In this document: positions 1 to 6,556 of the stretch, piece after piece
Layout of the letters: every line of letters starts with the position of its first letter
Position numbering within the stretch: position 1 is the stretch's first letter
From: an uncultured Eggerthella sp.
GTDB taxonomy: Bacteria; Actinomycetota; Coriobacteriia; Coriobacteriales; Eggerthellaceae
Assembly: GCA_905203045.1 (NCBI GenBank)
Contig: CAJKUH010000002.1
Span: 82,877-146,876, forward strand
DNA: 64,000 bases
Direction: 5' to 3'
Made by a program: the position numbers and the translations under genes
Notes under the pieces: generated by a model
The model's database searches: none
What the model was told of the DNA's origin: nothing
Seen by the model: the letters and a program-made list of their open reading frames with translations, nothing else

Positions 1-49
1 CGTCAATCGATTCTTCAAACGATGCAGGGCTCATTAATGTGGCTACCTG

Positions 50-907
50 TCAAAAAAAAGACTCTTCCAAATCTGCAAACCCCATCTGTCGGAGCACATG
101 AGAAAGAACTTCGCTCTCGCCTGAGTATTCGTCAACCTTCTTTACGACCGAAGAGACGAACTCAATAAACTCGTCCCAAGCCAGATAACGCCTCGCGTAC
201 CTCATGAAACCCAAATAGGAGCAGTTTTTTCTCTTCCCAATTTTCGCGCAATAAAGCCGCTCATCATGAGCACACATATTTCGAACTTTGACGATAACGT
301 CAAGGCCCACACGAGCCTCTTCGGAATTGAAATATCCGAGCTTGCTTCCCTTCGCCTTCGTCGCTTCCACTATCCTTTTGCAGACAAGTTCTTGTTCCTT
401 GGGCTTCATCAAATTGAAAAAGTGTTCGATGTTGCCGAAGGTAAGGTCATTCGAAAGAACCCATAAAGGAACCCAACCGTGGTTATCTCTGTAATGAGAA
501 ACAAAATCACGTTTGCTCCTGGTTGCCTTCTTCATAAGCTCATTGTGCAATATTTGCATGTTGAAAACATATCCCGATAGACCATAGGATAGGTATTCTT
601 CTTCCGAGGCAAAATTTTCTTGCTTCAGATAGTCGTTAGCGCCCATATGTTGCTCGGAAAATGTATACGAGCACACCGTTCGAACAAGCGCCTCAACCTT
701 TATTAGGTAATGAAAAGTCAGCTCCCTCAAATCCCTGTCAAAAAGGAAAAGATTGTACAGATCCGAAAAGCTAGTTCCTTCTTTGTATCTATCATCACTA
801 GCCCTTGCTGTCTTATCTATATCCAAGAATGGCTCTTTGTAGCCGTTAATGATGGAGCAGTAGCCCTCTCTCAAGAGAATCGATGAAGTTTCAGAATCCG
901 TTATCAT
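50..907 (-). CDS. AbiF-like Abi_2 family HEPN RNase (toxin/abortive infection)
   Basis: The 285-aa product has the Abi_2 layout: an early NGYKEPFL block (residues 21-28) and a late HEPN-type R-x4-H motif, RNMCAH at 209-214, followed by DERL. Abi_2 proteins (AbiD/AbiF) are phage-exclusion or toxin proteins, and the R-x4-H pair is the RNase active site of HEPN folds. The frame stays open upstream of this ATG to about position 994, encoding DKPFKTVEEQIGLLESRGM, which matches the conserved Abi_2 N-terminus. That stretch has no ATG, GTG or TTG; an ACG sits at 962-964 behind an AGGAG. The gene is therefore probably longer than the ATG at 907 suggests, or has lost its start. A small ncRNA unit lies directly upstream. 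RNase activity is inferred from the motif. Confidence 0.8.
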   Translation of the reverse strand: MITDSETSSILLREGYCSIINGYKEPFLDIDKTARASDDRYKEGTSFSDLYNLFLFDRDLRELTFHYLIKVEALVRTVCSYTFSEQHMGANDYLKQENFASEEEYLSYGLSGYVFNMQILHNELMKKATRSKRDFVSHYRDNHGWVPLWVLSNDLTFGNIEHFFNLMKPKEQELVCKRIVEATKAKGSKLGYFNSEEARVGLDVIVKVRNMCAHDERLYCAKIGKRKNCSYLGFMRYARRYLAWDEFIEFVSSVVKKVDEYSGESEVLSHVLRQMGFADLEESFF

Positions 908-978
908 GCCTCTAGATTCGAGAAGGCCAATTTGTTCCTCTACTGTTTTGAAAGGCTTATCCGTGTAACTCCTAGATA

Positions 979-996
979 CAAAAAGAGCAGCTGCTC
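979..996 (-). terminator. Intrinsic terminator of the small RNA
   Basis: The palindrome GAGCAGCTGCTC (996-985 on the minus strand) is followed by TTTTTG. It sits between the RNA and the abi coding frame, so it would uncouple the two transcripts or attenuate read-through into abi. Confidence 0.6.
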
Positions 997-1037
997 AAGG
1001 TGGGCGGGGCCCCGTAAGGCTACCCGCCATAACCACT
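979..1037 (-). ncRNA. Putative abiF-associated small RNA (candidate RNA antitoxin)
   Basis: On the minus strand a promoter (-35 TTGACA at 1073-1068, 16-nt spacer, -10 TAAACT at 1051-1046) precedes about 59 nt. This contains a GC-rich hairpin (GGCGGG at 1028-1023 pairing with CCCGCC at 1008-1003, with an inner GCC/GGC helix) and ends in a perfect GAGCAGCTGCTC palindrome (996-985) followed by five U. It reads as a complete small transcription unit ending about 10 nt before the abi ribosome site. A conserved abiF RNA motif is known upstream of AbiF genes, and AbiF has been reported to work with an RNA antitoxin. Assignment to that family is from position and shape only. Confidence 0.65.
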
Positions 1038-1045
1038 GGATATTT

Positions 1046-1073
1046 AGTTTATGCCATTACCTCTTTGTGTCAA
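1046..1073 (-). promoter_or_regulatory. Promoter of the abi-associated small RNA
   Basis: TTGACA at 1073-1068 is a perfect -35 box. TAAACT at 1051-1046, 16 nt downstream on the minus strand, is the -10. The predicted start is near 1037. Confidence 0.6.
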
Positions 1074-1165
1074 CAAAAGCAAACACAAAGATAAAGCTCT
1101 AACGGAAATACCGACTAGAAAAGTCTCGTAAAACGTCTAGCCAACGACAGAGGGCCATCGAGCCC

Positions 1166-1800
1166 TTAATCCCTCTTGAACAAATCGCGCGTATAAACCT
1201 CGTCGGCCACATCGGCAAGCTCGTCGCTCCAGCGGTTGGCGACGATCACGTCGCACTTCGCCTTGAAGGCGGCCAGGTCGTGCGTCACCTCGCTGCCGAA
1301 GAACTCGGGCGCGTCCAGCGTGGGCTCGTAGACGACCACGGGCACGCCCTTGGCCTTGATGCGCTTCATGATGCCCTGCACGCTCGACGCGCGGAAGTTG
1401 TCGGAGCCCGTCTTCATCGTGAGGCGGTACACGCCCACGATCGGGGCGGCCGTGCCGGAGTAGACGAGCTCAGCCACCTTGGACAGCACCTGGTCGGCAA
1501 CGAAGTCCTTGCGCGTGCGGTTGGCGTCGACGATCGCCTCGATCAGGTTCTGCGGCACGTCCCTGTAGTTCGCCAGCAGCTGCTTGGTGTCCTTGGGCAG
1601 GCAGTAGCCGCCGTAGCCGAAGCTCGGGTTGTTGTAGTGGCCGCCGATGCGCGGCTCCAGGCACACGCCCTGGATAATCTGGGAAGCATCCAGCCCACGC
1701 GAACATGCATAGGTATCGAGCTCGTTGAAATAGGCCACGCGCAACGCCAGATACGTGTTACTGAAAAGCTTCACGGCCTCTGCTTCGGTGGCGCCAACCC
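1166..1800 (-). pseudogene. ugd: Truncated UDP-glucose 6-dehydrogenase remnant (3' part only)
   Basis: About 210 residues align closely with the C-terminal half of the full-length Ugd at 16932-18203, starting at [11 protein letters not shown] and ending with the identical YTRDLFKRD. The catalytic-cysteine block [13 protein letters not shown] is kept, but the whole N-terminal Rossmann NAD domain is missing. The frame continues upstream to about 1858 with unrelated residues, so the homology breaks sharply near 1800. Codon use here is much more GC-rich than in the adjoining defence genes. It is best read as a relic of an earlier polysaccharide locus cut by recombination or an insertion element, and is unlikely to be functional. 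Confidence 0.85.
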
Positions 1801-1889
1801 AAAAACACCGAGGCTTTTTAGCCACATGACCAAAGTTCCACGCCCTAAAAACAGACAATTATCTCGATTTGAGGCCTTTTCAGACAAAT

Positions 1890-1926
1890 GGGGCGTTTCG
1901 ATGGTTGAATCCCACCGAAACGCCCC
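1890..1926. repeat. 15-bp stem hairpin beside the ugd breakpoint
   Basis: GGGGCGTTTCGATGG and CCACCGAAACGCCCC pair except for one position around a 7-nt loop. No clear U-tract follows on either strand. It lies about 90 bp from the point where ugd homology stops and could be the end of a lost mobile element or a weak terminator. Confidence 0.4.
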
Positions 1927-1961
1927 ATAAGGTGAATTTATCGATTGGCTATCGACTTCTT

Positions 1962-1991
1962 GTTAGGCCTTAGTTGCCGCTAAGGCCTAAC
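1962..1991. terminator. Perfect 12-bp hairpin at the end of the small basic ORF
   Basis: GTTAGGCCTTAG (1962-1973) and CTAAGGCCTAAC (1980-1991) pair perfectly around a 6-nt loop. The minus-strand arm includes the stop codon of the 36-aa ORF. There is no U-run, so it may block or stabilise the 3' end rather than act as a classical terminator. Confidence 0.4.
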
Positions 1992-2097
1992 GCATCTTCA
2001 ACGTAACAGTCTTAGTTACGGACCCTGTCTTGATGCATTTCCCACTTGGCATAAGACGATATTTAGGAATCTTAACTTTTACACGTTTTGAAGCCAT
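1987..2097 (-). CDS. Tiny basic protein, 36 aa, unknown
   Basis: An ATG at 2097 is preceded by AGGAGGTGAT, the full complement of the 16S anti-Shine-Dalgarno end, at good spacing. It opens a 36-codon frame (MASKRVKVKIPKYRLMPSGK at the start) with eleven Lys/Arg and almost no acidic residues. It follows the 41-aa basic ORF by 40 nt on the same strand and ends inside a perfect hairpin. I do not recognise a family. The ribosome site argues that it is translated; a nucleic-acid-binding role is a guess from charge. It is divergent from the IetAS-like operon. Confidence 0.5.
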   Translation of the reverse strand: MASKRVKVKIPKYRLMPSGKCIKTGSVTKTVTLKMR

Positions 2098-2137
2098 TTT
2101 TATCACCTCCTCAAACTACTCAAATGAGCTCAGCGAA

Positions 2138-2263
2138 TTATCGATGCTTGCTGGCTCGATGCTTGGCAAGCGTCTTTCCCGCCGCGGATTTCTGCTTCTT
2201 GCTAGAAGAGCTCGCGAGCTTCTTTGCAGCGGCGCCAGTTTTACCGCCATGATGGACAGTCAC
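2138..2263 (-). CDS. Tiny Lys/Ala/Ser-rich protein, 41 aa, unknown
   Basis: A GTG at 2263 follows GGAGGTGAT closely. The 41 codons begin MTVHHGGKTGAAAKK and continue Ser/Lys-rich to a KHRASKHR end, resembling an unstructured histone-like tail. A clear TATAAT lies upstream on the minus strand at 2309-2304. With the 36-aa ORF it forms a two-gene microoperon divergent from the AAA ATPase gene. No family is recognised. Two consecutive optimal ribosome sites make chance unlikely. Confidence 0.5.
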   Translation of the reverse strand: MTVHHGGKTGAAAKKLASSSSKKQKSAAGKTLAKHRASKHR

Positions 2264-2303
2264 AATAATCACCTCCAATCCTATTTACATTTCGTATCTC
2301 GGA

Positions 2304-2309
2304 ATTATA
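2304..2309 (-). promoter_or_regulatory. -10 box (TATAAT) of the small basic ORFs
   Basis: A perfect TATAAT lies on the minus strand about 40 nt upstream of the GTG start. The -35 region is poor. Confidence 0.4.
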
Positions 2310-2358
2310 TACCAAGTAATCCGGAAACACTATAACTGTGTTTCATCTTGTCCCAATT

Positions 2359-2377
2359 CTGATAAACTCTTTATCAG
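2359..2377. promoter_or_regulatory. Palindromic operator candidate upstream of the AAA ATPase gene
   Basis: CTGATAAA and TTTATCAG flank CTC, a perfect 8-bp inverted repeat located 20 nt before the ATPase start. The ATPase has a C-terminal HTH-like segment, so autoregulation at this site is a reasonable inference. Confidence 0.4.
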
Positions 2378-2397
2378 GAGAAAAGGAAGCAGGACAA

Positions 2398-3453
2398 ATG
2401 AAACGCTCAGATATCGTTGAATTAATCAGATACCACGTCGACAGAGACGACCCCTCTTTTAACAGCAAAGCTTCAACAGTCGCGCAAGAATTTGAGGAGC
2501 AGGGAGCCGAAGAGCTGGCATCTTATATCCGTGCGCTCATTTCGGAAACAAGGTCTTTCGTCCCTATGTCATTCGCAAAAGAAAGCGAATTTTTAACCAA
2601 GGTCCCCATTGGCGCCGCATCGCTGCCACTGCCCTCCCCAATAGCTAACGATCTTACGGGAATAGTCAACGCAGTATCTCACAACATGGGCGTCAACAGA
2701 TTCCTCTTCGTTGGAGCCCCGGGAACTGGCAAGACAGAAAGCGCAAAGCAAATTGCAAGAATTGTACGTAGGGAGCTGTACAAGGTCAGCATGCCGGCCC
2801 TTATCGACAGCCGGCTTGGCGAAACAGCAAGAAATATTATTGCGCTGTTTGACGAGATTGCCCATATAGGAAATAGAGGCGTTATCCTTTTCGATGAGAT
2901 TGATGCCCTGGCTCTTGACAGAATCAACACGAACGATGTCCGAGAAATGGGACGAGCGACTTCCACCCTGCTGGGTCAACTGGATTCTTTGCCTACAGAC
3001 TCCCTTGTAATAGCAACAACAAATCTCTTTCCTCAACTCGACAAGGCCCTGGTCCGTCGATTTGACAAAATCGTTGATTTCGACCGGTACAGCAAAAGCA
3101 ACCTTGCCGAAGTAGGCGAGTCGATAGCCACGGGGCTTATCGAATCAGCAGATTTTGTAAAAAGCGACCGTAGGCTACTTAAAAAAATCCTACAAGCCGC
3201 CCCATCGCTGCCCATGCCTGGTGAACTCAAGAACATTATCCGATCAGCGATTGCCTTCAGCGACTCTTCGAGCCCTTGCGACTATTTAATCCGTTTGTAT
3301 CTGGCACTTAATTCCGGCAAAGAGCCGAGTCTCCCGGAACTCAAGCATAGAGGTTTCACCGTTCGTGAAATGGAAGTGCTTACCGGCATTTCCAAAAGCA
3401 AAATCAGCAGACTCTTAAAGGAAACCGACAATGAACAATCTACTCAAGCTTAG
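2398..3453 (+). CDS. ietA: IetA-like AAA+ ATPase
   Basis: The 351-aa AAA+ protein has Walker A GAPGTGKT (about 106-113), Walker B VILFDEID (about 162-169), sensor-1 VIATTN, and an arginine-finger segment ALVRRFDK. A C-terminal HTH-like stretch reads EVLTGISKSKISRLL. The ATG at 2398 is chosen over the in-frame upstream ATG because of the purine-rich AGGA just before it. The gene overlaps the subtilase gene by 23 nt. An AAA ATPase translationally coupled to an S8 protease is the IetAS pair, first described as a Ti-plasmid stability toxin-antitoxin (ATPase as antitoxin) and later as an anti-phage system. The family call rests on gene pairing and motifs. Confidence 0.75.
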   Translation: MKRSDIVELIRYHVDRDDPSFNSKASTVAQEFEEQGAEELASYIRALISETRSFVPMSFAKESEFLTKVPIGAASLPLPSPIANDLTGIVNAVSHNMGVNRFLFVGAPGTGKTESAKQIARIVRRELYKVSMPALIDSRLGETARNIIALFDEIAHIGNRGVILFDEIDALALDRINTNDVREMGRATSTLLGQLDSLPTDSLVIATTNLFPQLDKALVRRFDKIVDFDRYSKSNLAEVGESIATGLIESADFVKSDRRLLKKILQAAPSLPMPGELKNIIRSAIAFSDSSSPCDYLIRLYLALNSGKEPSLPELKHRGFTVREMEVLTGISKSKISRLLKETDNEQSTQA

Positions 3454-5644
3454 CAAGGTTTTCAAAACTCGCTCCGCATCAGCACCGGGATACCCAACCA
3501 TTCCTAGCGGCGGAACCGTAACATCCAAGCATTTAAGAAAGCTTGCAAAAAATCTCCTTTCTACCTTGAGCAACTGGACTGGAGAGGGCGTCCTCAACAA
3601 AGTCCTGATCGCTGTCAGATACAACACAATTGTCGCTAAAAGCAATAGAATCCGAGCGATGCTTCGCGAAGAAAAGATGTTACCCGAAGAAAGCATTGTT
3701 GGGGCTCGTTACGACAATGCTTCCGACTGCTTAAAACACATCATCACGCACTATGTCTCTGCGGCAGCGATAAGCGCCACCGCAGAAGAAATCGAATTGA
3801 CTGCGCAGATCATAGACTCAGAATATGGCGGCAAGGTCAGCAAAAAGGAAATCGACGAGCTATGGGATGAATACACAAAAGAGTCCTGGAAGACCATTTC
3901 GAAAACCCCCCGCAGCACCTTTGCGCAACTCGTAAGAGATGCGTACTATGTTGGGTCATTCGAATTGAACGATGCCCCTCCCAGCGAAAGCAACTCGGCT
4001 CTGGTCACTTTATACCAAACCGAAAAGGCTCCGAAGCTGATCCTTGATGAGCTCGGAATCAAAATTCCCGCCTCTAGGTACCTCAGCAACAGCATATTAA
4101 TGGAACCGGACGAATACCAAGCCCTTCTTGCTCGCGCGCCCTACCTCATTGCAATGGAAACACTTGATTTCGGAAGAACTCCAGAGATCCCCCTCTCTCA
4201 TATGGGCAACGCGTCTTTCTCAATCCCCTCTCCCAGCAGTGAGCCAACAATCGGCGTCATAGACACTCCATTCGAAGAGAATAATCCCCCGTATTTCAGC
4301 GATTGGGTCGAAAGCCACACATACATCGATTCCGACCTAGTCCTCTCCGAAGACCGGAATCACGGAACCTCGGTCACTTCGCTTATTGTCGATGGACCAA
4401 CCCTTAACCCTCAGCTCGATGATGGCTGCGGACGTTTCCGCGTGCGCCATTTTGGCATTGCCTTGCAAAGGGGATTTTCCTCATTCGAACTAATGAGGAA
4501 AATAGAGTCAATAGTCAAAAAAAACCGAGACATTAAAGTTTGGAATCTCTCATTAGGGTCCCCTGAGCAAGTCGAGAGCAATTTCATCTCTCCCGAAGCA
4601 GCCATCCTCGACCAGATTCAGGTTGACTACGGCGTAATTTTCATAATTGCAGGAACAAATGACAACGAGAGAACGAGGATAAAAAGAATAGGCGCACCCG
4701 CCGACTCTATAAACGCACTAGTTGTCAATTCGGTTCGCCAGGACAACAATCCTGCAAGCTACACAAGAAAAGGACCCGTTTTACATTTTCATCGAAAACC
4801 AGATATCGCCTATTACGGCGGAGACGCCGGCGAGCAACTAACGGTATGCTGTGGAACAAGAAGATATAAATCACAAGGAACATCCCTTGCAGCTCCCTTT
4901 ATCGCAAGAAAAGTTGCTTATCTTGTTTACGTAATGGGGTTTTCCTGCGATGCGGCAAAAGCGCTCATCATTGATTCAGCATGCAAGTGGAACCCTATCT
5001 CCAACAACGAACAGGGTTACGGCGTCGTCCCAATCCACATCAACGATATCCTCGAAACTGCCGATGATGAAATCAGGTTTGTCGTCAGCGGCAATGCTTC
5101 AAGCTTCGAAACATACGACTATGAAATCCCGGTCCCGACAAGCAAAGGATCTTATCCTTATGTCGCACGAGCGACCTTGTGCTATGCACCCCCATGCGAT
5201 CGTAACCAGGGCGTAGATTACACCAGGACCGAGCTCGACCTCCATTTTGGCCGTATGCGAGGAACCGGAATCGCATCGCTAAAAGCTAATAGGCAAGGCG
5301 AAGAGACTGGGGCAATAGACGAGCTTACCGCACGTACAAAGCTAAGAAAATGGGACAATGTGAAGCATATTTACGAACCGCTCACATCGCGCACGCGACC
5401 AAAAAAAGCCTACCCAAACCCAATGTGGGGTTTAAAAATTCGCAAGACATCAAGGCTTCAAACAGGCTCACCAAAAGGCCAGCATTTTTCCCTTGTTGTA
5501 ACGCTAAAAGAGCTCAACGGCGTAAACCGCTTCGAAATGTTTGCGCAAAACTGTAGAGCGCTGGGCTGGACCGTGAACGAAATCAATATCGATAATCGCA
5601 TCAGCGTATACAACGACAGCCAGGTCGAAGTTGAATGGGATTAG
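3431..5644 (+). CDS. ietS: IetS-like subtilisin (S8) protease
   Basis: The 737-aa protein carries the subtilase triad in order: Asp in IGVIDTP (residue 278), His in RNHGTSV (311) and Ser in SQGTSLAAPF (485). There is no signal peptide, so the protease acts in the cytoplasm. The ~270 residues before the triad and ~240 after it match nothing I can name and probably sense the trigger and bind the ATPase. Overlap with the ATPase gene indicates coupled translation and a fixed ratio. In characterised IetAS the protease is the toxic component held in check by the ATPase. All catalytic residues are present, so activity is expected. Confidence 0.75.
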   Translation: MNNLLKLSKVFKTRSASAPGYPTIPSGGTVTSKHLRKLAKNLLSTLSNWTGEGVLNKVLIAVRYNTIVAKSNRIRAMLREEKMLPEESIVGARYDNASDCLKHIITHYVSAAAISATAEEIELTAQIIDSEYGGKVSKKEIDELWDEYTKESWKTISKTPRSTFAQLVRDAYYVGSFELNDAPPSESNSALVTLYQTEKAPKLILDELGIKIPASRYLSNSILMEPDEYQALLARAPYLIAMETLDFGRTPEIPLSHMGNASFSIPSPSSEPTIGVIDTPFEENNPPYFSDWVESHTYIDSDLVLSEDRNHGTSVTSLIVDGPTLNPQLDDGCGRFRVRHFGIALQRGFSSFELMRKIESIVKKNRDIKVWNLSLGSPEQVESNFISPEAAILDQIQVDYGVIFIIAGTNDNERTRIKRIGAPADSINALVVNSVRQDNNPASYTRKGPVLHFHRKPDIAYYGGDAGEQLTVCCGTRRYKSQGTSLAAPFIARKVAYLVYVMGFSCDAAKALIIDSACKWNPISNNEQGYGVVPIHINDILETADDEIRFVVSGNASSFETYDYEIPVPTSKGSYPYVARATLCYAPPCDRNQGVDYTRTELDLHFGRMRGTGIASLKANRQGEETGAIDELTARTKLRKWDNVKHIYEPLTSRTRPKKAYPNPMWGLKIRKTSRLQTGSPKGQHFSLVVTLKELNGVNRFEMFAQNCRALGWTVNEINIDNRISVYNDSQVEVEWD

Positions 5645-5677
5645 AGACCTCGGGAAACTTAAGTCGATAGGGAGGAA

Positions 5678-6088
5678 ATGAAGAAACAGGAGCCACTGCT
5701 CAGAATTCAATCGGAAACCGCAGAAAGCGCACGCACTGCGGCAAAGCTGTTTGACCAAATAAGGTCTAGTTCCGACCTGCAGAATCTTGCTGAAATCTGC
5801 ATCCGGGAAAAGGAACCCCTAAAAAGACAACTAGCAATCCAGGTGAAAGCGTGTTTCCTCTTAACGAAAAAGCACTCTATTCCTTTCGATCTCGCAAGAG
5901 AGCTTATAGAAGACTGCATCGATGACGTTTCAGCATCAAACCAGAAAGCGGTAGAGCAAAAACTCTCTGCAACCCTGGAATATGCGAGCAGAATGCTTTG
6001 GGACTTGCACAAAAGCAATAACTTCGCCTTAAAAAGGTGGAATGAAACGGAGTATCAATGCGCTTTTAACTACATCATCGGCATTTAA
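5678..6088 (+). CDS. Hypothetical protein in the IetAS-like operon, 136 aa
   Basis: It starts 33 nt after the subtilase stop behind GGGAGG. The product is predicted mostly alpha-helical and charged, with no signal peptide or membrane segment and no motif that I recognise. Same strand and close spacing suggest co-transcription with the ATPase/subtilase genes. Canonical IetAS is two-gene, so this could be an accessory subunit, substrate or immunity factor, or an unrelated passenger. Confidence 0.6.
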   Translation: MKKQEPLLRIQSETAESARTAAKLFDQIRSSSDLQNLAEICIREKEPLKRQLAIQVKACFLLTKKHSIPFDLARELIEDCIDDVSASNQKAVEQKLSATLEYASRMLWDLHKSNNFALKRWNETEYQCAFNYIIGI

Positions 6089-6091
6089 ACC

Positions 6092-6358
6092 ATGTGTTTC
6101 ACCCTAGGTTTCGGATCAAATGGGGAAACTCGCCATCCAATTCTCGATTGCAGCAGAAGGCTCTTGGAGCCCGCCTACCTGTTCAAAGAAACGACCTTTG
6201 CAGACCAGTGCAGGCAGTTCGAATTTGATGGCATTCAACTACAAATCGAAATCAACAAAAACATGAAAACAATGAGCCTTGCTATGGTTTTCATTGCATC
6301 ACTCACTTTGATAGCCACCATCGTATCAGTAGCCTGCTCGATTGCCTCGATCAGCTGA
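6092..6358 (+). CDS. Small membrane protein with C-terminal TM helix, 88 aa
   Basis: The ATG lies 3 nt after the preceding stop, implying coupled translation. The first ~58 residues are soluble; residues ~62-85 form one hydrophobic helix (LAMVFIASLTLIATIVSV) that ends the protein. No family is recognised. A tail-anchored partner behind a cytoplasmic protease could be a membrane effector or cleavage target, but this is speculation. The ribosome site is weak, so the coding call is moderate. Confidence 0.45.
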   Translation: MCFTLGFGSNGETRHPILDCSRRLLEPAYLFKETTFADQCRQFEFDGIQLQIEINKNMKTMSLAMVFIASLTLIATIVSVACSIASIS

Positions 6359-6496
6359 AGCCCTTCGGCCAAAGCCTGGACAAAGACCGAAAAGACCCAT
6401 CTCCATGGTCAAGACATTGAAAAACAACTTAATAGAGGATATCCCCTCAATTTGTTCCATTTCGCGCACCACTAACGATATTTCGAACAATCTCGG

Positions 6497-6547
6497 CTTG
6501 TTATGTTCGGTTTTACGTTACTATTGCAAATAACCGAACATAACAAG
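6497..6547. promoter_or_regulatory. 16-bp perfect inverted repeat upstream of the licCA fusion
   Basis: CTTGTTATGTTCGGTT (6497-6512) is repeated in inverse orientation at 6532-6547, with arms 35 bp apart, ending 9 bp before the start codon. It can form a hairpin that would hide the ribosome site (AAGGAA directly follows), or serve as two operator half-sites. The downstream protein begins with an HTH domain, making autoregulation plausible. Confidence 0.6.
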
Positions 6548-6556
6548 GAACGCAGA

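Noticed and set aside
1798..1858. N-terminal extension of the ugd remnant as a real protein start
   Set aside because: Residues upstream of GATEAEA have no similarity to Ugd and there is no NAD domain, so an intact short enzyme is not credible.
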